Source: Streptomyces sp. NBC_00341 (GTDB taxonomy: Bacteria > Actinomycetota > Actinomycetes > Streptomycetales > Streptomycetaceae). From it: 64,000 nucleotides of DNA. The DNA lies in NCBI RefSeq assembly GCF_041435055.1, contig NZ_CP108002.1, positions 4,898,001-4,962,000 on the forward strand, in the 5' to 3' direction. Shown piece by piece: positions 34,099 through 42,419 of the stretch. Made by a program: the position numbers and the translations under genes. The notes under the pieces are model-generated. The model did not search any database. It worked only from the letters and a program-made list of their open reading frames with translations, and was not told the origin of the DNA. Numbering within the stretch: the first letter of the stretch is position 1; each line of letters starts with the position of its first letter.

Positions 34099-35904
34099 AT
34101 GGCGACCAGGGCGAACATGGGGAACATCAGCAGGCGTGGACTGCTCGGCAGCGCGGTGGCCGTCGCCGCGGCAGCGGCAACCGGAGCAGCCGGCAGCGGG
34201 ACGGCGTTCGCGGCACCGGGCGACGGCGCCCCAGCCGGCACAGCAACCGCCGGCACAGCAACCGCCGGCACAGCAACCGCCGGCACCGCGAACGTCGGTA
34301 CCGCGACCCGTGCGGGCGGCGGCAGACCGCAGAACACCCCGCTCTGGCGGGAGTTCGCCGCGGCGCCCCTCACCCACCCGCAGATCCCGTTCATCGGCCG
34401 GTCCGGCTACCGCGGCGGCTCAGACCTGCCGCGCCACCGCCCGTACACCGGCCACGCCTTCACCGCCAACGTCCTGCACTACGGCGCCAGGCCCGACAAC
34501 TCCGCCGACGCCGCCCCCGCGATCAACCGCGCCATCGCCGCAGCCGGAGAGCACGGCGGTGGCACGGTGCTCATCCCCGAAGGCACGTACCGCATCGACG
34601 ACATCATCCGCATCGGCCACAGCAACGTCGTCGTGCGCGGCGCGGGCAGCGGCCGTACCAAGCTGTACGCGACCCGCAGCCTCACCGAGCTGATCGGCGT
34701 CTACGGCAGCCGGTACGGCGGCGACAAGTCCAGCTGGTCCTGGGCGGGCGGCCTCATCTGGCTCTGCCCCCAGGACCGTTGGGCCTCCCTCACCGACGCG
34801 ATCAAGGCGAAGGACTGGCCCTTCGAGGGCTGGACCGGCAACAAGCGCGACGAGTGGCGCACCCTGACCACCGTCGCCCCCGCCCGCCTCGGCGATCGTA
34901 CGATCACCGTCGACGACACCCGGAAGCTGAAGCGCGGCGCACTGGTCCTGCTCCGTCTTGCCGACGACTCCGCGCACACCCTCCTGGAGCACATGGCGGG
35001 CGGCGGGCCCGGACCGGAGGCGTACTACTGGGACGACAAGACCAAGCTGACCTCGTACGTTCCCTACGAATGGCCCGTCCGCATCACCGCCGTGCACGGC
35101 CGCCGCGTCACCCTGGAACGTCCCCTCCCGCTCGACATCCGTCCCGAGTGGGACCCGCGCCTGACCACCCTGGCCACCCCGCTCACCGGCTCCGGCGTCG
35201 AGGGGCTGACGCTCGAAGCGGTCGAGACCCCGCAGTCGCAGCACCTGCTCGACAAGGGGTACAACGGCGTCGCGTTCCAGTGCGCGTACGACTGCTGGGC
35301 CGACGACATCACCGTCCGCCACGTCGACAACGGCTTCGGCCTCATCGGCGCCTCCGCCTGCACCCTGCGCCGCACGAGGGTCGCGGGGCGCGGTTCGCAC
35401 CACCCGTACTACTGCCGCGAGGGCAGCCACGACAACCTGATCGAGGACTTCACCATCGAGCAGCGCACCGTCCCGGCACCCGCCGGGACCCAGCTGCACG
35501 GCATCAACGTCGAGGGGCTGTCCAGCTACAACGTCTGGTCGCGCGGCGTGATGGAGATGGGCACGTTCGACTCGCACCGGGGGATGCCGTTCGCGAACGT
35601 CCGCACCGACATCACCGTGAACAACAACGGGCAGCACGGCGGCGACGCGAGCGCCGGCCCCCTGTTCGGCGCCCGCTTCACCCACTGGAACATCAGGGTG
35701 ACCAACGGCCGGGCCGGCCTGATGCGCATCGACGGCCTCGCCCCGTACAGCGCGAGCGTCGGGATCAGCGAGGTGACGGAGTTCGGCCAGATCGACGTCC
35801 CCGACTTCACCGGCGACCTGCACACCCGCCTGGAGGCGTACGGCACGCCGGAGGCCGTCCGCCCGCAGAACCTGCACGACGCCCAACGAGCCCTGGGCCG
35901 CTGA
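34099..35904 (+). CDS. Tat-exported pectate-lyase-like beta-helix protein
   Basis: This encodes 601 residues. The N-terminus GNISRRGLLGSAVAVAAAAA has the twin-arginine motif and a hydrophobic stretch. A short repetitive Ala/Gly/Thr linker is encoded by a 15-bp repeat near 34240-34300. The rest is a parallel beta-helix starting VLHYGARPDNSADAAPAINR, the signature of pectate-lyase-3/GH55-type enzymes, with later turns such as VEGLSSYNVWSRGVMEMG. The substrate is likely a polysaccharide but cannot be named. ATG 34099 with a GAAAGG site is chosen because it places the RR motif near the N-terminus. A hairpin at 35914-35956 ends it. Confidence 0.82.
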   Translation: MATRANMGNISRRGLLGSAVAVAAAAATGAAGSGTAFAAPGDGAPAGTATAGTATAGTATAGTANVGTATRAGGGRPQNTPLWREFAAAPLTHPQIPFIGRSGYRGGSDLPRHRPYTGHAFTANVLHYGARPDNSADAAPAINRAIAAAGEHGGGTVLIPEGTYRIDDIIRIGHSNVVVRGAGSGRTKLYATRSLTELIGVYGSRYGGDKSSWSWAGGLIWLCPQDRWASLTDAIKAKDWPFEGWTGNKRDEWRTLTTVAPARLGDRTITVDDTRKLKRGALVLLRLADDSAHTLLEHMAGGGPGPEAYYWDDKTKLTSYVPYEWPVRITAVHGRRVTLERPLPLDIRPEWDPRLTTLATPLTGSGVEGLTLEAVETPQSQHLLDKGYNGVAFQCAYDCWADDITVRHVDNGFGLIGASACTLRRTRVAGRGSHHPYYCREGSHDNLIEDFTIEQRTVPAPAGTQLHGINVEGLSSYNVWSRGVMEMGTFDSHRGMPFANVRTDITVNNNGQHGGDASAGPLFGARFTHWNIRVTNGRAGLMRIDGLAPYSASVGISEVTEFGQIDVPDFTGDLHTRLEAYGTPEAVRPQNLHDAQRALGR

Positions 35905-35913
35905 CGGACGGAG

Positions 35914-35956
35914 GTCGGCGCTGCGGCGGCCTCTCGGTCAGGCCCGCAGCGCCGAC
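35914..35956. terminator. Bidirectional hairpin terminator
   Basis: Arms GTCGGCGCTGCGG (35914-35926) and CCGCAGCGCCGAC (35944-35956) pair perfectly. The hairpin lies between the beta-helix protein gene and the convergent kinase-fold gene. Its right arm is part of the 38-bp duplicated unit. Confidence 0.75.
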
Positions 35957-36001
35957 TCCACCTGCGGCCTCTCGGTCAGGCCCGCAGCGCCGACTCCACC
36001 T
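35926..36001. repeat. Perfect 38-bp tandem duplication across a stop codon
   Basis: Units 35926-35963 and 35964-36001 are identical over 38 bases. The kinase-fold gene's stop (minus strand, 35976-35978) lies in the second unit, so the first is a non-coding copy of the gene's last codons and stop. Perfect identity suggests a recent event. Confidence 0.95.
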
Positions 36002-36989
36002 CACCAAGGGCCGTTTCGAGCCGGGGTGCCACTTCCTTCCACGCCCAGGCCAACTGCTCCGCGTCCGCCTTCCGGGGCACCGTCTCCACCAGCATGATCA
36101 GGTAGAGGTACGAGCGGTAGAGCGCGAGGCGCAGCCGCAGCGAACCGTCGAACTCCACCGGCCCGCCCGGCGCCGACTCCCCGTATCCGTCCAGGAGATC
36201 CTTGTCCTCCTCGATGTCCGCGAAGAGGGCGAGCGAGACGAAGTCGGCGGCCGGGTCGCCCCAGAACATCCGCTCCCCGTCGATGATCCCGCCGACCCGC
36301 CGCGCCCCCGGCTCCCCGGACACCAGGATGTTGCCCTGCCACAGGTCGAAGTGGACCAGGGCGGGGCGCGTCACGTCGTCCAGTACGTACGAGGCGGCGG
36401 CGAGCAGCCCACGTATGCCGGGGACGGTACGCGGCAGCCTCGCCGCGTAGGTCAGCGCGTCGTCCAGCACGGCATCGGTCATCGTGGTGAACGCCTGCCG
36501 CCAGGTCGGCGCCAACGGGGCGAGCGCCGCGGAGGGGTAGCCGAATCCGCCGGGCGCCGGGGCGGTGTGCAGCCGGCCGACGAAGCGCCCGAGCTCCGCG
36601 CGCAACCGCTGCTCCTCGCCGTCGGCCATCGTGCCGGTCACCTCGTGCCAGGGCTGCCCGGGGCACGCGTTCATGATCACGTACGCGCCCCCGGGGGCGG
36701 TGGCGTCGAGCCCGCTGTGGACGAGGCGGGGGACCGGGGTGTCCTCGGTGAGGGCGGCTGCCGCGTTGTAGAAGGCGACCTCGTTGACCAGCAGGTCGCG
36801 TTCGTACTCCAGGTGCGCCCCGGCCTTCACGGGCGGCGGTGTCTTCACCACCCACTCCCGGCCGTCGGTGAGCCGGACCCGGGTGACGGCGTTGTACGTG
36901 CCGCCGGTGAGCGGTTCGCACGAGGCGATCAGCTCCGGCGGCACACCCACGGAACCGAGCACGGCGGACAGGGCGGAATCGATCGGCAT
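35976..36989 (-). CDS. APH/fructosamine-kinase-fold phosphotransferase
   Basis: This encodes 337 residues. The nucleotide loop LTGGTYNAVTRVRL, the lysine strand WVVKTPP, the catalytic LVHFDLWQGNILV and the metal-binding GIIDGERMFWGDPAADF place it in the aminoglycoside phosphotransferase superfamily, closest in style to HSK2/fructosamine kinases. The substrate is unknown. The start ATG 36989 follows GAAGGGGG. It is divergent from the lipoprotein gene at 37237. Confidence 0.85.
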   Translation of the reverse strand: MPIDSALSAVLGSVGVPPELIASCEPLTGGTYNAVTRVRLTDGREWVVKTPPPVKAGAHLEYERDLLVNEVAFYNAAAALTEDTPVPRLVHSGLDATAPGGAYVIMNACPGQPWHEVTGTMADGEEQRLRAELGRFVGRLHTAPAPGGFGYPSAALAPLAPTWRQAFTTMTDAVLDDALTYAARLPRTVPGIRGLLAAASYVLDDVTRPALVHFDLWQGNILVSGEPGARRVGGIIDGERMFWGDPAADFVSLALFADIEEDKDLLDGYGESAPGGPVEFDGSLRLRLALYRSYLYLIMLVETVPRKADAEQLAWAWKEVAPRLETALGEVESALRA

Positions 36990-37236
36990 CAGCGGACCCC
37001 CTTCGGGTGGTCACCCGGGTACGTGTCGCGGCCGGCCGGGGCGAAGACCCAGCTCAGAGCGTGCCCGGGGTGATCACGACGTAGTCACGATCAGGGGCAA
37101 TGCCCGGTCTGACGGATTGCCAAACCACAGCGGGCTCATAGAGTTGGCGCACCCCCACGATCTCTTCCCGGCCGCGCCGAACCCGGCGGCGGCTGCCTTC
37201 GTGCGGGCGAAACGACTTGATACAGAAGGATGGGCC

Positions 37237-38019
37237 ATGCGACCCACTGCCATACGCCGTACCGCTGTTGCCGCCACCGTGATGTCCCTGGCCCTGCTCA
37301 CCGCGGCCTGCGGTTCGGACGCGGCGGACAAGGACGGCGGCGACAAGGGCAAGGCGGACGGGGCCTCCCCGGCCAAGCCCGCCGCCGCCAAGGCGCTGAC
37401 CGCCGCCGAGCTGGAGAAGGTCTCGCTGGCCCAGGGTGACGTCAAGGGCCACAAGGTCTCCAAGGCCGGTCCCCAGGACGCCGTTTCCGCCGATGACGTC
37501 AGAGTGGACAAGGCCGCCTGCGAGGTCTTCGGCGACGCCCTGATGGGCGCCAAGTCCGGTTCCCCCGCCGCGTCCACCCAGCGCAAGGTGATCAGCGAGC
37601 CGAAGAAGGGCGCCGGCGAGGACAGTGCCGACCTCGACGAGGCGTTCAAGGCGGCCTTCGACATCACGACGACGCTCACCACGCTCTCCACCTACGAGGG
37701 CAAGGGCGCGGAGGAGTCCCTGGCCGGCCTGCGGACGGCGGCGACCGGGTGCGCGTCCGGCTTCACGCTGACGGCGGGCGGGACCAAGCAGAAGATCGTC
37801 AAGATCGAGGAGGAGCAGGTCAAGGGCGGCGACGACGCCGTCGGCTGGACGGTGACCATCTCGTCGGAGGGCGACAGCACGACGATGAAGCTGGTGCAGG
37901 TCCGCCAGGGCGCCACGGTGGCCTCGTTCGCCGCGCTCAACCTGGGCGCGGCCGCCTCCGGCGAAGGCTTCGAGATGCCGACCGCCGTGATCGACGCGCA
38001 GGCCGCCAAGCTGGCCTGA
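37237..38019 (+). CDS. Lipoprotein of unknown function
   Basis: This encodes 260 residues. The lipobox LLTAAC-G follows a basic hydrophobic leader (RRTAVAATVMSLALLTAACG). A Lys/Asp/Ala linker follows, then a compact domain with two further Cys (KAACEVFG and TGCASGF) that may form a disulfide. It ends FEMPTAVIDAQAAKLA. It lacks transporter or enzyme motifs; similar lipoproteins are common in Streptomyces. The site AGAAGG precedes ATG 37237. Confidence 0.82.
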   Translation: MRPTAIRRTAVAATVMSLALLTAACGSDAADKDGGDKGKADGASPAKPAAAKALTAAELEKVSLAQGDVKGHKVSKAGPQDAVSADDVRVDKAACEVFGDALMGAKSGSPAASTQRKVISEPKKGAGEDSADLDEAFKAAFDITTTLTTLSTYEGKGAEESLAGLRTAATGCASGFTLTAGGTKQKIVKIEEEQVKGGDDAVGWTVTISSEGDSTTMKLVQVRQGATVASFAALNLGAAASGEGFEMPTAVIDAQAAKLA

Positions 38020-38059
38020 CCGCCGGTCAGAGCCCCTTCCGGCCCCCGACCGTACTCGG

Positions 38060-38302
38060 TCAGGGCAGCGGGACGAGCCGCACCACGGTGACGGTCAGCA
38101 CCGAACCGGAGACGTAATAGAGCACGATCGCCCCGGCGACGGTGGCCTCACGGCGATCGTGCTCCTCCTTGACGGCGGACGACCCGTGCCCGTACGGCTC
38201 ACGCCCCAGGGAACGTGCCATCTGGTCCCGGAAGGTCTCGCCGTCCCGCATCTTGGCCAGGGTGTCATCGGCAGGTGGCGCATAGGAGATCCGGAAGCTC
38301 AA
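38060..38302 (-). CDS. RelE/ParE-type toxin
   Basis: This encodes 80 residues. It opens FRISYAPPADDTLAKM and ends VLYYVSGSVLTVTVVRLVPL, the short alpha-beta-beta pattern of RelE/ParE toxins. Its ATG overlaps the stop of the DUF6247-like gene by four bases (ATGA), the usual tight coupling of a type II toxin-antitoxin pair. Catalytic residues are not obvious, so activity on RNA or gyrase cannot be stated. Confidence 0.65.
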   Translation of the reverse strand: MSFRISYAPPADDTLAKMRDGETFRDQMARSLGREPYGHGSSAVKEEHDRREATVAGAIVLYYVSGSVLTVTVVRLVPLP

Positions 38303-38547
38303 GCGACGTTCCGCCTCTCGGCCTCGTCCCGCGCCAGCCGGTCCAGAATCCGCTCGGCCTCCGGATCGGGCACGGCCTCCAGCATCCAGTGCCGCATCAC
38401 GGCCTGGATCTCATGCACCCCGGCCCCGTTGATGGCACCGTCGAACTCCTCGCGTCTCGCCTCGGGCAGGGCGGCGCGGATGGCCGGGATGCTGTTGGGC
38501 ACCTCGACCTCGGCACCCCCGACAAAGGTCTTCAGGGGCTCACCCAT
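38299..38547 (-). CDS. DUF6247-like antitoxin
   Basis: This encodes 82 residues. IPAIRAALPEARREEFDGAI and VMRHWMLEAVPDPEAERILD match my memory of DUF6247 proteins, which lie next to RelE-type toxins in actinobacteria. The start ATG 38547 is preferred over a codon at 38598 because the body fits the family. It precedes and overlaps the toxin gene. Confidence 0.65.
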   Translation of the reverse strand: MGEPLKTFVGGAEVEVPNSIPAIRAALPEARREEFDGAINGAGVHEIQAVMRHWMLEAVPDPEAERILDRLARDEAERRNVA

Positions 38548-38730
38548 AGCCGCTCTCCCGATCTCCCCGCATGCGCCACAGGGTACGACGAGGGGCACGG
38601 GGCGTCACCTCCGCCCGCTGCACCAGCGCGACTTGGGGACGGGTAGCCCTCACGGTGCCCGTCGCGGCGGTCCGGCGTCCCGGCGGCCCGGAGTCTCACC
38701 CGGTGGCCCGGCGGCCCGGCGCACGAAAAA

Positions 38731-38764
38731 GCTCCCACCACGCGGACGAGCCGCGGATGGGAGC
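38731..38764 (-). terminator. Rho-independent terminator of gpm
   Basis: The arms at 38731-38745 and 38751-38764 pair around ACGAG. On the minus strand the hairpin is followed by TTTTT (38726-38730). It lies directly downstream of the phosphoglycerate mutase gene. Confidence 0.85.
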
Positions 38765-38798
38765 TTCTTCGGTACGGGAGCCGCTTCGGCTCCGCTGG

Positions 38799-39560
38799 TT
38801 ACTTCTTCTTGCCCTGGTTCTTCACGGCCTCGATGGCGGCCTTCGCCGCGTCCGGGTCGAGGTAGGTGCCGCCCGGCTTCAACGGGCGGAAGTCCGCGTC
38901 CAGTTCGTAGGCGAGCGGGATGCCGGTCGGGATGTTCAGGCCCGCGATGTCGGCGTCGGAGACGCCGTCGAGGTGCTTGACCAGGGCGCGGAGGCTGTTG
39001 CCGTGGGCGGCGACCAGGACCGTGCGGCCGGCCAGCAGGTCCGGGACGATGCCGTCGTACCAGTACGGGAGCATGCGGACGACGACGTCCTTGAGGCACT
39101 CGGTGCGCGGGCGCAGCTCCGGCGGGATCGTCGCGTAGCGCGGGTCGCCGCTCTGCGAGTACTCGGCGCCGTCCACGAGCTCCGGGGGCGGGGTGTCGTA
39201 GGAGCGGCGCCAGAGCATGAACTGCTCCTCGCCGAACTCGGCGAGGGTCTGGGCCTTGTCCTTGCCCTGGAGGGCTCCGTAGTGGCGCTCATTCAGCCGC
39301 CAGGAGCGGTGCACGGGGATCCAGTGGCGGTCCGCGGCCTCCAGCGAGAGCTGGGCGGTGCGGATCGCGCGCTTCTGGAGCGAGGTGTGCACGACGTCGG
39401 GAAGCAGGCCGGCCTCCGTCAGCAGCTCACCGCCGCGGACCGCCTCCTTCTCGCCCTTCGGGGTCAGGTTGACGTCCACCCAACCGGTGAACTGATTTGT
39501 CGCGTTCCATTCACTCTCGCCGTGGCGGAGGAGGATCAGCTTGTACGGTGCGTCGGCCAT
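38799..39560 (-). CDS. gpmA: Phosphoglycerate mutase, 2,3-BPG-dependent
   Basis: This encodes 253 residues. [12 protein letters not shown] carries the phospho-acceptor His13 with Arg12, and the second His lies in [33 protein letters not shown] and the long loop [13 protein letters not shown] are diagnostic of dPGM. It interconverts 3- and 2-phosphoglycerate in glycolysis. ATG 39560; its own strong terminator follows. Confidence 0.95.
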   Translation of the reverse strand: MADAPYKLILLRHGESEWNATNQFTGWVDVNLTPKGEKEAVRGGELLTEAGLLPDVVHTSLQKRAIRTAQLSLEAADRHWIPVHRSWRLNERHYGALQGKDKAQTLAEFGEEQFMLWRRSYDTPPPELVDGAEYSQSGDPRYATIPPELRPRTECLKDVVVRMLPYWYDGIVPDLLAGRTVLVAAHGNSLRALVKHLDGVSDADIAGLNIPTGIPLAYELDADFRPLKPGGTYLDPDAAKAAIEAVKNQGKKK

Positions 39561-39764
39561 GCGTCCGAGCCTAATCGAACCCGTGAGGGCCGCGCGCGCC
39601 CGGCCACAGGGCGGACAGCGGGACGGACGGGGGAGCCGGGGCGGCTTCGATTGACGGGAGGCGTCAATTGGGTGGCAGGGCGCAATCCGTGGTTCGTAAT
39701 GTTCGGATCGTCGGCGGGCCTCTTACCGCCTCATCCGTTCACGTACGTCCCTGGGGGAACCCGC

Positions 39765-41081
39765 ATGTCTGTCGCCGCGCTCAGGCGGGCCACCCGCGAC
39801 ACCGTCTCCGGGCTCCCCAGGGAGTTCTGGTGGCTGTGGACCAGCACCCTGGTCAACCGGCTCGGGGCGTTCGTCGCCACGTTCATGGCCCTGTACCTGA
39901 CCCTGGACCGGGGCTACTCGGCCTCGTACGCCGGGCTGGTCGCCGCCCTGCACGGGCTCGGCGGGGTCGTCTCCTCGCTCGGGGCAGGGGTGATGGCCGA
40001 CCGGTTCGGGCGGCGGCCCACGATGCTGGTCGCGCAGGTCTCCACGGCCGTCTCGGTGGCCGTGCTCGGCTTCATGGTCCATCCGGTGGCCATCGCCGGT
40101 GTCGCCTTCTTCGTCGGCATGTCGAGCAACGCCTCGCGGCCCGCCGTGCAGGCGATGATCGCCGACATCGTCCCGGCGAAGGACCGGGTCCGGGCCTTCT
40201 CGCTCAACTACTGGGCGATCAATCTTGGCTTCGCGGTCTCCTCCGCCGGTGCCGGGTTCATCGCGGAGTACAGCTATCTCGCCGGCTTCGTCGGCGAGGC
40301 CCTGATGACCCTGTTCTGCGCCGTCGTCGTCTTCATGAAGGTGCCGGAGTCCCGACCGGAGAAGGCCGCCGCGCGCACCGGGGCCGACGGCGCACCGGGC
40401 GGCCCGGAGAACGACGACGTACGGCTCGGCACCGTGCTGCGCGACGGGCGGTTCATGGGGGTCGTCGGGCTGTCCTTCGTCATCGCCCTGATCTTCCAGC
40501 AGGGGTACGTGGGACTGCCGGTGGCCATGGGGACGGACGGGTTCAGCAGCTCCGACTTCGGTACCGCCATCGCCGTCAACGGCGTGCTGATCGTGGTGCT
40601 CCAGATCCCGGTCACCCGCTTCATCCAGCACCGCGACCCGCGCAGGCTGCTCATCGTGTCGTCGCTGCTGGCGGGGTACGGATTCGGGCTGACCGCGTTC
40701 GCCGGTTCGGTCGCCGTGTACGCGCTGACGATCTGCGTGTGGACCGTCGCCGAGATCGTCAACGCGCCCGTGCAGAACGGCCTGGTCGTCCAGCTCTCCC
40801 CGGCCCACGGGCGGGGCCGCTACCAGGGCATGTACACGCTCTCCTGGGCCGCCGCCGCGCTGGTCGCCCCGCTGCTGTCCGGGGTGGTCATCGACCATTT
40901 CGGGGCCGGGTGGCTCTGGGGGATGTGCGCGGTACTGGGCACCGTCGCGGCCCTCGGGTACCGGCTGCTGATGCGGAACCTGCCGCAGGCAGACGTGATG
41001 GCCGGGTTCACGCTGCCCGGTCCGGACGCCGTGTCCGAGCCCGGCACCGGTCATGCGCCCACTGTGGAGCGGACCGCCTGA
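39765..41081 (+). CDS. MFS transporter
   Basis: This encodes 438 residues with twelve hydrophobic segments. Motif A is GVMADRFGRRPTMLVA (after TM2), and a related sequence follows TM8 (HRDPRRLLIVSS). It belongs to the drug-type 12-TM MFS. The start is ATG 39765 after CTGGGGGAACCC. The substrate is unknown. A 19-bp perfect hairpin (41094-41134) ends it. Confidence 0.85.
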   Translation: MSVAALRRATRDTVSGLPREFWWLWTSTLVNRLGAFVATFMALYLTLDRGYSASYAGLVAALHGLGGVVSSLGAGVMADRFGRRPTMLVAQVSTAVSVAVLGFMVHPVAIAGVAFFVGMSSNASRPAVQAMIADIVPAKDRVRAFSLNYWAINLGFAVSSAGAGFIAEYSYLAGFVGEALMTLFCAVVVFMKVPESRPEKAAARTGADGAPGGPENDDVRLGTVLRDGRFMGVVGLSFVIALIFQQGYVGLPVAMGTDGFSSSDFGTAIAVNGVLIVVLQIPVTRFIQHRDPRRLLIVSSLLAGYGFGLTAFAGSVAVYALTICVWTVAEIVNAPVQNGLVVQLSPAHGRGRYQGMYTLSWAAAALVAPLLSGVVIDHFGAGWLWGMCAVLGTVAALGYRLLMRNLPQADVMAGFTLPGPDAVSEPGTGHAPTVERTA

Positions 41082-41093
41082 CCCGGACGGCCG

Positions 41094-41134
41094 AACAGCG
41101 GTGGGCGCCCCGCTCCGGGGCGCCCACCGCTGTT
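41094..41134. terminator. Strong bidirectional hairpin terminator
   Basis: Perfect 19-bp arms (41094-41112 and 41116-41134) around CTC. It lies between the MFS gene and the convergent small cysteine-rich gene. Confidence 0.85.
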
Positions 41135-41143
41135 CCGCGTCCG

Positions 41144-41293
41144 TCAGCCCGAGCAGCCGCCGCACTGGCACGGCGCTCCGGACTGGCATCCGCACCCGCA
41201 GCCCGAGCCGCATCCGCAGGCACCGAGGACGGCTCCCTGCGCGAGGTCGGCGGACGTCTCCTGCTGGGGTTCGGTCGTGGGGGAATCGGCCAT
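41144..41293 (-). CDS. 49-residue cysteine-rich peptide
   Basis: This is a short gene that is easily missed. ATG 41293 has a perfect ribosome site (GAGGAGG, four bases upstream). The first half is acidic and plain (ADSPTTEPQQETSADLAQGA). The second half contains eight cysteines in 22 residues, at 26, 28, 32, 34, 36, 42, 44 and 47, in CxC and CGxxC patterns with Gly and Ser between. No histidine and no signal peptide are present. Clustered CxC pairs are typical of metal-thiolate peptides (metallothionein style), but no database family is claimed. It lies between the MFS carrier and phoU on the same strand as phoU. Confidence 0.75.
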   Translation of the reverse strand: MADSPTTEPQQETSADLAQGAVLGACGCGSGCGCGCQSGAPCQCGGCSG

Positions 41294-41508
41294 GGTTCCT
41301 CCTCAAGGCGTACGACAGGGCCGTACGCCCGCACGGGGCCCACGACCGGGGCGTACGGACAAGTCGTGCCGCCCCACCCCATTGCATGCCCACCCGGGCA
41401 GGCGCATCAACGGCGCACACATGCAGGAACCCATGTGCGAGAAAACGCGCCGTCGTACGCCTGGCGCCCCTCCCGCGCGTGCACGAGAGAAGGCGCCGTC
41501 GTAGGCCC

Positions 41509-41544
41509 GTCCCGTTCCGCTTCCCGTTCCGCTTCCCGTTCCGC
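41509..41544. repeat. Three 12-bp repeats abutting the phoU stop
   Basis: Three units ending CCCGTTCCGC (41509-41520, 41521-41532, 41533-41544) run directly into the phoU stop codon (minus strand, 41544-41546). The last two are identical. Confidence 0.85.
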
Positions 41545-42221
41545 TACGCGCCGTCCACCGGCGCCGCCTGCTGGATCTCGTCCGCGTGCTCGCCCGTCAC
41601 CAGGTAGACCACGCGCTTGGCGACCGAGACCGCGTGGTCGGCGAACCGTTCGTAGTAGCGGCCCAGCAGCGTCACGTCGACGGCCGTCTCGATGCCGTGC
41701 TTCCAGCGGTCGTCCATCAGGTGCTGGAACAGCGTGCGGTGCAGCAGGTCCATCTCGTCGTCGTCCTGCTCCAGCTGGAGCGCCAGGTCGACGTCCTTGG
41801 TGATGATCACCTCGGCGGCCTTGGCCATCAGGCGCTGCGCCAGCTGCCCCATCTCCAGGATGGTGGCGTGCAGGTCGTGCGGCACCGCCGTCTGCGGGAA
41901 GCGCAGCCGGGCCAGCTTGGCGACGTGCTGGGCGAGGTCGCCCGAGCGCTCCAGGTCGGCGCTCATCCGGAGCGAGGTGACCACGATCCGCAGGTCCGTG
42001 GCCACCGGCTGCTGGCGGGCCAGCAGCGCGATGGCCCTGGCCTCCAGGTCGTGCTGGAGGTCGTCGACCTTCTGGTCCGCGGCGATCACCGTCTCCGCGA
42101 GCTTGAGATCGGCATCGAGCATGGACGTCGTCGCCCGGCCGATCGCCGACCCGACGAGCCTGGCCATCTCGACCAGCCCCTCGCCGATCGAGTCGAGTTC
42201 CTCGTGGTACGCGTCACGCAT
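41544..42221 (-). CDS. phoU: Phosphate regulator PhoU
   Basis: This encodes 225 residues, two three-helix bundles with the PhoU metal-binding signatures (LEARAIALLARQQPVATDLR; ERFADHAVSVAKRVVYL). It dampens the PhoR kinase when phosphate is ample. It is divergent from phoR-phoP, with a PHO-box-like site in between. ATG 42221. The C-terminal GEHADEIQQAAPVDGA is normal for Streptomyces. Confidence 0.93.
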   Translation of the reverse strand: MRDAYHEELDSIGEGLVEMARLVGSAIGRATTSMLDADLKLAETVIAADQKVDDLQHDLEARAIALLARQQPVATDLRIVVTSLRMSADLERSGDLAQHVAKLARLRFPQTAVPHDLHATILEMGQLAQRLMAKAAEVIITKDVDLALQLEQDDDEMDLLHRTLFQHLMDDRWKHGIETAVDVTLLGRYYERFADHAVSVAKRVVYLVTGEHADEIQQAAPVDGA

Positions 42222-42313
42222 GGGAAGTCCCTCTCCAGTCCTGAACCGAGGTCGGGGCCGGCTCTGAACCCCACGTTGCCACCGTGACGGCCGTACGCGT
42301 CGGGATCCGACCG

Positions 42314-42346
42314 GCCAAGTGAACCGGTGCTTGCTCCTCGGTGAAC
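42314..42346 (-). promoter_or_regulatory. PHO-box-like direct repeats
   Basis: On the minus strand three 11-base units follow each other: GTTCACCGAGG, AGCAAGCACCG and GTTCACTTGGC. The outer two match the GTTCACC-type direct-repeat unit known for Streptomyces PhoP; the middle one is degenerate. The site sits between phoU and phoR, where PhoP autoregulation is expected. Confidence 0.6.
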
Positions 42347-42419
42347 TCTGGGCGACGAGTGTTCGAGTAGGCACTCGGATGGCTGGGAGAGTGTCCGCCG
42401 GGCCGCATAACCTGGAGCC

